A stretch of 17,063 nt of DNA from CAYVMN01 sp043808585 (GTDB lineage Bacteria; Desulfobacterota; DSM-4660; Desulfatiglandales; Desulfatiglandaceae), in contig JAZDES010000190.1 in the NCBI GenBank assembly GCA_043808585.1, positions 1 to 17,063 on the forward strand. The letters run 5' to 3'. The position numbers and the translations under genes are program-made. The notes under the pieces were generated by a model, which was given only the letters and a program-made list of their open reading frames with translations, ran no database searches and was not told the origin of the DNA. Below are positions 1-6,336 of this stretch, in pieces (the first letter of the stretch is position 1; every line of letters starts with the position of its first letter).

Positions 1-78
1 TCCCCTGCCTGGCAGAAACTGTATTTAAAGGTAAGGGGGCGTGCCACAGGCTGTGAAGAATTTGGGTTACGTCCTTTT

Positions 79-99
79 GAAAAAAGACCCTCACGGTCT
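79..99 (-). terminator. Probable intrinsic terminator after the UDP-glucose dehydrogenase gene
   Basis: Read on the minus strand, a 5-bp stem (AGACC / GGTCT, at 95-99 and 85-89) with a 5-base loop is followed at once by five more T residues (84-80). It lies about 60 bases after the stop codon of the minus-strand dehydrogenase gene, where a Rho-independent terminator would be expected. The stem is short, so it may be only moderately efficient. The rest of 1-158 shows no gene that I can support. Confidence 0.5.
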
Positions 100-158
100 G
101 TCATCTTACTCCTCAGTGTTTTCAAAGCGCTAAAGTGTTACCGAGTTTCTAATATCCG

Positions 159-1535
159 TCAGAAATGCGTCAACGCCGGTTTTCCGATTGGAAAGACATT
201 AAAACCGATCTCATACAGGCTCCCGTGGTCAAGGATATTCCTCCCATCAAAGACAAAAGCGGGCTTCGCCATTGAACGGTATATCCTTTCAAAGTCAAGC
301 CCTGTGTAAAGGTCCCACTCGGTCATAACCGCAATGGCGTCAGAGCCGCAGGTAGCCTCATAAGGGTCTTCAACAAAGGCGACCTTTCCATCCAGGCCCT
401 CAAGGTCTTTCCTGGCATTATCTAAGGCCTTTGGGTCGGTTATTACCAGTTCGGCCTTTTCTTCCAGAAGCCTCTCCGCCACGAATTTGGCAGGGCTCTC
501 TCTCGTATCCCCCGTGTTTGCCTTAAAGGCAAACCCGAAAAGGCAGACCTTCTTTCCTGCGAGGGTATTAAACATTGCGTTTAGCATCTTCAACACAAAT
601 CGTTCTTTCTGGTATTCATTGATCCTTATGACACCCTCCCAGTATCTCGCCACATCTTCAAGATCATAGTAGCGGCAAAGATAGACCAGGTTCAAGATAT
701 CCTTTTTAAAGCATGAGCCTCCAAAGCCAATGCTGGCATTCAGGAATTTATCGCCTATCCGGCTATCCATTCCAACGGCCCGCGCAACCTCCGTAATCTT
801 CGCGTCGGTCTTTTCGCAAAAGGCCGAGATGGAATTTATCGACGAGATCCTCTGGGCCAGGAAGGCGTTGGCCACAAGTTTTGAGAGTTCACTGCTCCAT
901 ATATTGGAGGTTATTATGCGCTCCCTGGGCACCCAGTTGGCGTAGATCTCTACCAGTTGATCCCTGGCCTTTAGGCCGCTGGTCGTATCCCTTGAGCCGA
1001 TCAGGACCCTGTCAGGGTCTTCCAGGTCTCTTATGGCCGTGCCCTCTGCCAAGAACTCCGGATTGGAAAGTACGTCAAACTGGACCCCATTATCATTTGC
1101 AGTAAGGATCCTTTCCATGGCCTGGGCGGTCTTGACGGGAAGCGTGCTCTTTTCCACGATTATCTTGTTAGAAGCAGAGGACTCCCTTATCTGTCGGGCA
1201 GTCCTCTCCCAATACTGGAGATCGGCGGCCATCCCGGCCCCTACGCCAAAGGTCTTGGTGGGTGTATTGACGCTCACAAAGATGATCTCGGACTCCCGGA
1301 TAGCCTCGTTGATCTCTGTGCTGAAAAAGAGATTCCTGCCCCTTGACGCCTTTACAACATCTTCGAGACCCGGTTCGTAGATGGGGAGCCTCTCTGAATT
1401 CCACTGCGATATGCGCTCTTTGTTAATATCCACAACGGTCACCTTATATTGGGGGCACTTGCAGGCAATCACCGCCATGGTAGGCCCGCCCACATAACCG
1501 GCTCCAATGCAGAGGATTTTCTTCTCAAAATCCAT
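159..1535 (-). CDS. ugd: UDP-glucose 6-dehydrogenase, animal-like type
   Basis: The predicted 458-residue enzyme would oxidise UDP-glucose to UDP-glucuronate with two NAD+ in the cytoplasm, supplying precursors for surface polysaccharide. An N-terminal Rossmann motif GAGYVGG lies at residues 11-17. Other family motifs are SVNTPTKT, EKSTLPVK, SNPEFLAEGTA, the central-helix stretch ELSKLVANAFLAQRISSINS, and the catalytic GFGGSCFKKD with Cys275. A C-terminal NAD/UDP domain carries GFAFKANTGDTRES. From memory these match animal UGDH (catalytic Cys276 in human) better than the typical bacterial Ugd/TuaD. The frame stays open to an ATG at 1634, but I chose the ATG at 1535. The 33 extra residues look non-coding, the chosen start puts GAGYVGG where the animal enzyme has it, and a purine-rich ribosome site (GGAGCGGGAAGAG) precedes it. 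It is divergent from waaA. The animal-enzyme C-terminal tail is absent. Function is fairly sure; the exact sugar nucleotide is inferred. Confidence 0.93.
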   Translation of the reverse strand: MDFEKKILCIGAGYVGGPTMAVIACKCPQYKVTVVDINKERISQWNSERLPIYEPGLEDVVKASRGRNLFFSTEINEAIRESEIIFVSVNTPTKTFGVGAGMAADLQYWERTARQIRESSASNKIIVEKSTLPVKTAQAMERILTANDNGVQFDVLSNPEFLAEGTAIRDLEDPDRVLIGSRDTTSGLKARDQLVEIYANWVPRERIITSNIWSSELSKLVANAFLAQRISSINSISAFCEKTDAKITEVARAVGMDSRIGDKFLNASIGFGGSCFKKDILNLVYLCRYYDLEDVARYWEGVIRINEYQKERFVLKMLNAMFNTLAGKKVCLFGFAFKANTGDTRESPAKFVAERLLEEKAELVITDPKALDNARKDLEGLDGKVAFVEDPYEATCGSDAIAVMTEWDLYTGLDFERIYRSMAKPAFVFDGRNILDHGSLYEIGFNVFPIGKPALTHF

Positions 1536-1686
1536 TTCTCTTCCCGCTCCTGGTTGACTGAGCCATTGGTAATGCCGATACTTCAAATCACATACCAGTA
1601 CGTGAACAATATCAAATGCCCTTCCAAGAGTCACTCAAAAAGTTCGGGAAGATGACAATCTTTGGGACCCTTGACAGGCTTAGACC

Positions 1687-1715
1687 TTGACACCTTGCCT
1701 GTATCCCCATATCTT
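1687..1715 (+). promoter_or_regulatory. Candidate sigma-70 promoter for waaA
   Basis: A perfect -35 box TTGACA (1687-1692) is followed after 17 bases by TATCTT (1710-1715), a 4-of-6 match to the -10 consensus. Transcription would start near 1722, giving a leader of about 46 bases before the waaA ATG at 1768. A second TTGACA lies 16 bases upstream (1671-1676) but has no good -10 at the right distance. The call rests on consensus matching only. Confidence 0.45.
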
Positions 1716-1767
1716 ATCTCCGGTTTATCACAGATTCCCATGAGAGATTCGCTGGTACCACTGTGCC

Positions 1768-3114
1768 ATGATCAGCACCGAAGAGAGAGAATCCAAGAAA
1801 CTTAGCATCCCTTACGGGGCCTATGCCCTCATGGGAGGCACCTTGATAGTGCCTTCCTTTTATGCCTTTTTGGCCTATACCCGCATTACAGGCCGGTACG
1901 GAAATCACCTGAGAGAACGCCTGGGATTCTTCCCCCGCAGGGCTGTTCAGCTTCTTTCAGGCTCACCAAGGATTTGGATCCATGCCGTATCTCTCGGTGA
2001 GGTAAAGGTGGCCGGGTCCCTTGTAAAAGCCCTCAGGGAGATGATCCCTTCCCCATCTTTCCTTCTATCAACCACTACCCCCCACGGTCGCACATCGGCA
2101 GAGGAGACATTTAATGAGGAGATCCCTGTGGTATATGCACCCATTGACTTTGTGGGTTCAGTACGAAAGGCCCTCTCAACGGTTCGCCCTGATGTCATGG
2201 TCTTCCTTGAGACTGAAATCTGGCCCTCATGGCTTCTCGAGGCGCGCCGCATGGGAGTCAAGACCGTCCTCATCAACGGCCGAATATCTCCCAGATCCAT
2301 TGAAGGTTACCTCAGGCTGAGGCCTTTCTTCCGCGAGGTCCTTCAGGGCTTCGATGCCTTCAGCATGATCACGGAAGAAGACGCAGAGCGCATAAAGGCA
2401 ATGGGGGCAGCGCCTGATAAGATCGAAATAAATGGCAATGCAAAGTATGATCTCCTGGCAGGCTCGGCAGACCCTTTAGTGGAGCCAGAAATTCGGCGCA
2501 TATACAGCCTCCCTCTCGGGCAACAGGTCTTTGTTGCGGGGAGCACCCGCCAGGGTGAGGAGGAAATGGTCTTGGGGGCGTACGACAGGATCCTTCAGGA
2601 ATTCCCCGATACCATCCTGATCATTGCGCCCAGGCATGTGGAAAGGAGCCGTGAGATCGGCTCTCTGGTAAGAAGGCGTGGACTTGATTACCAGTTCCGC
2701 TCCCAGTTCGGCAGTGGTGGGGCAAGGCGTACCTCAAGGGTTGTGATTATCGACACCTTTGGAGAGCTTTTCAAGGTATACAGCACTGCAACCATTGTAT
2801 TCTGTGGAGCCAGCCTGGTGCCCCTTGGTGGACAAAATCCCCTTGAACCGGCGGTCTGGGGAAAGGTGGTATTTTACGGCCCTTCAATGGAGGATTTTTT
2901 GGACGCAAGGGCCCTGCTGGAGGCTGAAAAGACAGGCATACTGGTTGCGGACGCCAGGGCCATGGCAGAAAAGGCCATCTGGTTTCTGTCCCACCCTGAG
3001 GAATTAGAGGCATATGGTCAAAGGGCCAGGAAGGCAGTCCTCAAGAACCAAAAGGCCGCCCAAAAACATGCGATGGTGATAAAACGGCTCATAGACAATA
3101 GGAAAGGAGCTTAA
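1768..3114 (+). CDS. waaA: 3-deoxy-D-manno-octulosonic acid (Kdo) transferase
   Basis: The product (448 aa) transfers Kdo from CMP-Kdo to lipid A precursor at the inner face of the cytoplasmic membrane, the first step of LPS core assembly. Residues about 16-37 form a hydrophobic anchor. The N-terminal GT-B domain has RERLG at 49-53, whose Glu corresponds to the family's catalytic base, then HAVSLGE (72-78), STTTPHGR (101-108) and ETEIWP (148-153). The C-terminal domain has NGNAKYD (222-228), AGSTRQGEEE (257-266), APRH (287-290) and GGQNPLEPA (354-362), which are family hallmarks for CMP-Kdo binding. Length is close to the usual 420-430 plus a slightly longer N-terminus. An in-frame TGA lies nine codons upstream and no strong ribosome site precedes the ATG, so translation may be weak or start slightly downstream (Met22). 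It is the first gene of a two-gene unit. It shows that the host makes LPS. Confidence 0.95.
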   Translation: MISTEERESKKLSIPYGAYALMGGTLIVPSFYAFLAYTRITGRYGNHLRERLGFFPRRAVQLLSGSPRIWIHAVSLGEVKVAGSLVKALREMIPSPSFLLSTTTPHGRTSAEETFNEEIPVVYAPIDFVGSVRKALSTVRPDVMVFLETEIWPSWLLEARRMGVKTVLINGRISPRSIEGYLRLRPFFREVLQGFDAFSMITEEDAERIKAMGAAPDKIEINGNAKYDLLAGSADPLVEPEIRRIYSLPLGQQVFVAGSTRQGEEEMVLGAYDRILQEFPDTILIIAPRHVERSREIGSLVRRRGLDYQFRSQFGSGGARRTSRVVIIDTFGELFKVYSTATIVFCGASLVPLGGQNPLEPAVWGKVVFYGPSMEDFLDARALLEAEKTGILVADARAMAEKAIWFLSHPEELEAYGQRARKAVLKNQKAAQKHAMVIKRLIDNRKGA

Positions 3115-3116
3115 AA

Positions 3117-4346
3117 ATGGCAATCGATCGCAGTGCAATCAAAGAGATGAAAGAGGCCCTGCCAGCAAGGGTAAAGACCAGGTTGAACCAGGTCATAAGA
3201 GCGATCGTCGAGACAAAGGAGAAGGGGGGCAAGGTGGTGGCGGTGGTAGGGAGCGGCCCAAACATCCATGAAGGTGTCACTACCCTTATCTCCGAACTGA
3301 TCCACAAGGGAATCATCGACGGTGTGTCCACCAGTTCTGCGGTTATAAACCACGAGATGGCCGGCACCCTTGAGAAGGTAAAGCGGTTTGACGGGGCGGC
3401 ATTCGGATTGAGCCCCGAGAAGCTGCCATGCGACGGGCAGTTCGAGGTCAGCCTGATCTCAAAGGCGCGCCTGGAAGAGTATCAGCGGGAAATCCCTATC
3501 GATATGGCCCTTTACCGGAAGATGCGTCGGGCCAAGGGCAATACCATCATAAAGGTGGCCGGAAACATGGCATATCCCACTGGGCTCCGAACAGAGAGAC
3601 TGGCCCGCGAGGTCCTTGCCCTTGCAAGGCGTTCAGGTGTCCCCTTTGAAGAGATGGTTGGCTACGGCGCCGATCCCCATACCATGATAGGTGCGGGGGC
3701 AGAGCGCGGTGTTCCGGTACTGGTCACCGTGCCCCAGTTGGTGGGCGGCGGGGAGGTGGGCCTGGCCATTGGGGATTCAATTCCCATCTCCGAGCGATGC
3801 CAGCGGATCGCTAGGCTTATGGCCGGGGCAGATGTGATTATTGAGTCCGCCCTCGCCCTTTCCCAGGAAATCCACGACGGTCCATTTGAGCTCTTCACGG
3901 GCCATGGCATCTGGTCCGACTGGGAGGGAGGATGGACCTATTCCCTTGCAGACAAAAGGATCGTGCGCATCGACCTGGACCCCAATCTGGAAAAGGCCTG
4001 GATTCGGGAGAGAAAGGGCAGCATGGTCTCGGATGCTGTCCACAAGGGTCTTCCCAAGACGAAGTTCATGCGGATACCTTTCCGTATGGAGATGTCCGGT
4101 TTTGCCAGGATCCCTGGAAGCCTCCCCATTTCAGGTGATATCGGTGAGATATGGCCGATCCTGGCCACTGGGGTGGCGGATGCCCTCGAGATTGAGCTGG
4201 ACTTTATGAGTTACAAGCAATCCATTCCGGCGGGTAAAGCGGTCAGGGAATGGATAGTAAGGCGAGTTAATCCGGTTGATAGAGAGCGCATGTTTGCTGC
4301 CAGCCGGCGTCTTACCCCGGGTAGCAGGGAAAAAGAAACCCGCTGA
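3117..4346 (+). CDS. Unknown protein with DHS-like / LOR-SDH-like Rossmann fold
   Basis: This 409-residue soluble protein starts two bases after the waaA stop, behind a good ribosome site (GGAAAGGAG), so the two genes are surely cotranscribed. I do not know its reaction. Residues 39-90 (KVVAVVGSGPNIHEG ... GIIDGV ... NHEMAGTL) look like the nucleotide-binding core of the deoxyhypusine-synthase-like NAD/FAD fold. The run of motifs, GVPVLVTVP at 198-206, GDSIPISE at 219-226, ADVIIESALALSQEIHDGP at 238-256 and VRIDLDPNLEKAW at 283-295, follows the order I remember for the C-terminal domain of LOR/SDH (TIGR00300, ArgZ/ornithine cyclodeaminase type) proteins. There the equivalent of IDLDPN reads VDINP. 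There is no signal peptide or membrane segment. The last 40 residues are basic. The family relation is an inference from motif memory. A link to lipid A or Kdo is suggested only by position. Confidence 0.85.
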   Translation: MAIDRSAIKEMKEALPARVKTRLNQVIRAIVETKEKGGKVVAVVGSGPNIHEGVTTLISELIHKGIIDGVSTSSAVINHEMAGTLEKVKRFDGAAFGLSPEKLPCDGQFEVSLISKARLEEYQREIPIDMALYRKMRRAKGNTIIKVAGNMAYPTGLRTERLAREVLALARRSGVPFEEMVGYGADPHTMIGAGAERGVPVLVTVPQLVGGGEVGLAIGDSIPISERCQRIARLMAGADVIIESALALSQEIHDGPFELFTGHGIWSDWEGGWTYSLADKRIVRIDLDPNLEKAWIRERKGSMVSDAVHKGLPKTKFMRIPFRMEMSGFARIPGSLPISGDIGEIWPILATGVADALEIELDFMSYKQSIPAGKAVREWIVRRVNPVDRERMFAASRRLTPGSREKETR

Positions 4347-4368
4347 CTGAGCGTAGCCCGGAGACCCC

Positions 4369-4656
4369 TCAGCCCCGGTGATGTTTCAGGTAAACCATTG
4401 TTGCCCCCCAACTTGAAGGGCCGGAATCCAGGTGAAAGCCCAGGACCTTTGGGTCCTTCTCAAGCAGCCTGTGGACAGTCTCGCGAAGGACTCCCTTCCC
4501 TTTCCCGTGAATAATCCGTACCTGGTAAATCCCTCTCTCATCACATTCCCTCAGGTATTCCTTCACAACCGAGGGGACGTCTCCAGGCAAAAATGTGTGG
4601 AGATCCAGGATTCCATCAATGGGGATCTCTATCGGTTCAGGATCTTCCTCCGTCAT
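4369..4656 (-). CDS. Stand-alone Smr-domain protein
   Basis: This 95-residue protein is almost entirely a Smr (small MutS-related) domain. It has the N-terminal LDLH motif at residues 17-20 followed by the acidic/VP turn, and the core IIHGKGKGVLR at 48-58, the signature shared with the C-terminus of MutS2. Smr domains are nucleic-acid-binding and often nick DNA or cleave RNA; in single-domain bacterial proteins the substrate is usually unknown. No MutS-like ATPase precedes it. Its ATG overlaps the TGA of the upstream gene in an ATGA arrangement, so it is translationally coupled to the 112-residue protein before it. It is the last gene of the run and converges on the plus-strand gene ending at 4346, leaving only 22 bases between them. 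The domain call is firm; the role is not. Confidence 0.9.
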   Translation of the reverse strand: MTEEDPEPIEIPIDGILDLHTFLPGDVPSVVKEYLRECDERGIYQVRIIHGKGKGVLRETVHRLLEKDPKVLGFHLDSGPSSWGATMVYLKHHRG

Positions 4657-4991
4657 ATCTTCTCCAGGTTTACCTGATCTCCAAAATGAAGGGCGAGTTC
4701 CCTTTCAAGGACTTCATAATCCTCCTCTTTTTCCACCTCAACCACCAGCTCCCTTTCATCCAGGACCTTCAGGTTTCCCATTCTTTGGACGATATCTATT
4801 ACCCTATTCACGTCAACGGTCACCCATCCCTTCATCCGCAGGACCAGCTCATCACCTTTGAAGGCCCTTTCAATGGTAAGGTCCACCACCCTGTTCTTGG
4901 CCTCCCACCCGATCAATGCCGGCCTCACTACAACAGGGGTAACCGGATCATGCATGGCAGCGCATCGAAACCAGAGCCTTGCCCGAATCAT
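4653..4991 (-). CDS. Hypothetical protein, 112 aa
   Basis: I do not recognise this protein. It is predicted to be soluble, with no signal peptide or membrane helix. The sequence alternates beta-rich stretches (VTPVVVRPALIGW, VVDLTIERAF, ELVLRMKGWVTVDV) with a helix (VNRVIDIVQRMGNL), a strand (ELVVEVE) and an acidic helical tail. That suggests a small alpha/beta domain in two halves, perhaps with dimer-forming strands. The ATG at 4991 is preceded by a good purine-rich site (GGGGAGAGGAAG), which supports expression. A later Met13 is possible but has no better site. It lies 24 bases after LemA and overlaps the Smr gene by four bases. Its position suggests a part in whatever LemA and Smr do here, but no function can be named. 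Confidence 0.75.
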   Translation of the reverse strand: MIRARLWFRCAAMHDPVTPVVVRPALIGWEAKNRVVDLTIERAFKGDELVLRMKGWVTVDVNRVIDIVQRMGNLKVLDERELVVEVEKEEDYEVLERELALHFGDQVNLEKI

Positions 4992-5015
4992 AACTTCCTC
5001 TCCCCTGGGGCCTCA

Positions 5016-5591
5016 TCAAAACTTCACCTTGGGGGCCTCCTGGCGTTCTTTGGGAACCGTGAAGAAGGCTGCCTTCTCAAATCCAAACATCCCTGCGATT
5101 ATATTGGTTGGAAAGGTCCTCATCTTGGTATTGTAGACCCTGACTGCCTCATTAAAACGGCGACGCTCTACGGCTATGCGGTTTTCAGTCCCGGCCAACT
5201 CATCCTGCAAACGGATGAAGTTGACGTTTGCCTTCAGGTCCGGATATCTCTCCACCACGACCAGGAGGCGAGCAAGGGCCGAGGACAACTGGTTATTTGT
5301 CTCGATCTTTTCCTCGATACTTCTGGCACCCGCCACCCTGGAACGTGCCTCCGTGACCTTTACGAGGACCTCTTTTTCATGCGCCGCATACCCCTTGACC
5401 GTCTCCACGTAGTTGGGAATCAGGTCATAACGCCGCTGAAGCTGGTTTTCAACCTGCGCCCATGCTGCCTTGACACCCTCATCCATGGTCACAAGGCTGT
5501 TATAGGTCCCCCTGAAATATGAAAAGCCGATAAGAATGATAAGTATAAGTATGCCGACAACAATCAGAAAGGTCTTAACTCCCTTATTCAT
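5016..5591 (-). CDS. lemA: LemA family membrane protein
   Basis: The 191-residue protein has one N-terminal membrane helix (about residues 8-25) and then a LemA domain. Typical motifs are AWAQVENQLQRR, DLIPNYVETVKGYAAHE, ERYPDLKAN, LQDELAGTENRIAVERRR, the VRVYN strand and the aromatic FGFEKAAFF near the end. LemA proteins form a helical bundle outside the membrane; their molecular role is poorly defined, with links to envelope stress and, in some species, signalling. I chose ATG 5591 over the in-frame GTG at 5597, because the GTG is part of the AGGAGG ribosome site that serves ATG 5591. The gene overlaps the end of the nucleotidyltransferase gene by eight bases. LemA and TPM-domain genes are known neighbours in many bacteria, and here they are split by a nucleotidyltransferase-fold gene. 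Confidence 0.95.
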   Translation of the reverse strand: MNKGVKTFLIVVGILILIILIGFSYFRGTYNSLVTMDEGVKAAWAQVENQLQRRYDLIPNYVETVKGYAAHEKEVLVKVTEARSRVAGARSIEEKIETNNQLSSALARLLVVVERYPDLKANVNFIRLQDELAGTENRIAVERRRFNEAVRVYNTKMRTFPTNIIAGMFGFEKAAFFTVPKERQEAPKVKF

Positions 5592-6324
5592 CTCCACCTC
5601 CTAAGGCATCAACCAGGCCTGAAAGCCTCCTCATTTCCCTCAGATATCCCTTGAAAAATTCCCTGATTTCCCTGTCACTTAACTTGACCTTTTCTGCCTC
5701 TATTTCAACCAGTCTTTCAAAAACACCCCTCTCAACACCAAAGGCCTCTGCCACAGACCTGACGATCTCTCTCCTTTCCCTGGGTATCTCTTTCCCCTTG
5801 ATGTACAATAAGGCCTCGAAGATGGCGATCAAGGCGGGAATGGAGTTCGCAACCAATTCCTTCAGGGCCTTCCCCCTTCCCGAGGTCTCAAGGAAGGCCT
5901 GCCGGAGCAGAAGCAGCTTCCCCTTTATCTCTCGCTCACACTGTAACCTCACCAATTCCATGTCAAAGGTCAGGCCCTCCAGGACGTCCTTCCCGTAGAT
6001 CAGGACGTAATTCCTCTTAAAGGAAAGGTATTCTACGGGGAAGACGTCAAGAGAGGTCTTGATATAACCCTCCGTCAAAAAGAGGGGGATGGCAACATTG
6101 CGCTTGCGCCACCTCTTTACCATATCAAAGGCCCGGTCAAGCCGCTCGATCCCTTCCCCTGTAAGCACAATCATGAAATTGATGTCTGACCTTCCGGGCC
6201 GGTAGTCCTTGCCTGCGGCGCTGCCGTAAAGGATAATGCTTACAAGGTCAGCACCGAAAACGCTTTTATAATCGGAGATGATCTCCGGAAATATCTCCCT
6301 TGGATTCCTTGGACCCATAGCCAT
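5584..6324 (-). CDS. Nucleotidyltransferase-fold (MNT-like) protein, Asp-to-Asn in motif
   Basis: The 246-residue cytoplasmic protein has a polymerase-beta-type nucleotidyltransferase domain in its first half: LYGSAAGKDYRPGRSDIN at residues 32-49, with the Gly-Ser pair at 34-35 and Asp47. In active enzymes the motif normally ends Asp-x-Asp; here the second residue is Asn49. The second half is helical and charged (about 110-240), possibly a HEPN-like or substrate-binding helical domain, but I cannot assign it. ATG 6324 has AGGAG five bases upstream. The gene starts 12 bases after the TPM gene and overlaps lemA by eight. Possible roles are a weak or altered nucleotidyltransferase, a nucleotide sensor, or an inactive scaffold. 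It could resemble a minimal-nucleotidyltransferase antitoxin, but no clear toxin partner sits beside it. Fold is confident; activity is doubtful. Confidence 0.85.
   Translation of the reverse strand: MAMGPRNPREIFPEIISDYKSVFGADLVSIILYGSAAGKDYRPGRSDINFMIVLTGEGIERLDRAFDMVKRWRKRNVAIPLFLTEGYIKTSLDVFPVEYLSFKRNYVLIYGKDVLEGLTFDMELVRLQCEREIKGKLLLLRQAFLETSGRGKALKELVANSIPALIAIFEALLYIKGKEIPRERREIVRSVAEAFGVERGVFERLVEIEAEKVKLSDREIREFFKGYLREMRRLSGLVDALGGGDE
5597..5602 (-). promoter_or_regulatory. Shine-Dalgarno site that fixes the lemA start
   Basis: A perfect AGGAGG on the minus strand lies five bases before the ATG at 5591 and inside the 3' end of the preceding gene. It rules out the GTG at 5597, which overlaps the site, and implies translational coupling between the two genes. 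Confidence 0.8.
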
Positions 6325-6336
6325 GACCGCTCCTTG

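Noticed and set aside
1536..1634. N-terminal extension of the UDP-glucose dehydrogenase by 33 residues
   Set aside because: It precedes the conserved Rossmann start, which in this family lies at about residue 10, and the ATG at 1535 has its own ribosome site.
4347..4372. Inverted repeat CTGAG / CTCAG between the convergent genes
   Set aside because: The stem is only five pairs with a 16-base loop and no T run on either strand, so it is not a supportable terminator.
4593..5522. 309-codon plus-strand open frame opposite LemA, the unknown gene and Smr
   Set aside because: It is antisense to genes with clear domains and coupled starts, is rich in Pro/His/Leu with no recognisable domain, and has no convincing ribosome site.
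5592..5597. GTG start for LemA two codons upstream
   Set aside because: The GTG overlaps the AGGAGG ribosome site itself; ATG 5591 is at ideal spacing.
5584..6324. Toxin-antitoxin (HEPN/MNT) module
   Set aside because: The nucleotidyltransferase fold fits the MNT half, but neither neighbour (TPM, LemA) is a HEPN protein and the helical second half shows no HEPN RxxxxH motif that I can point to.
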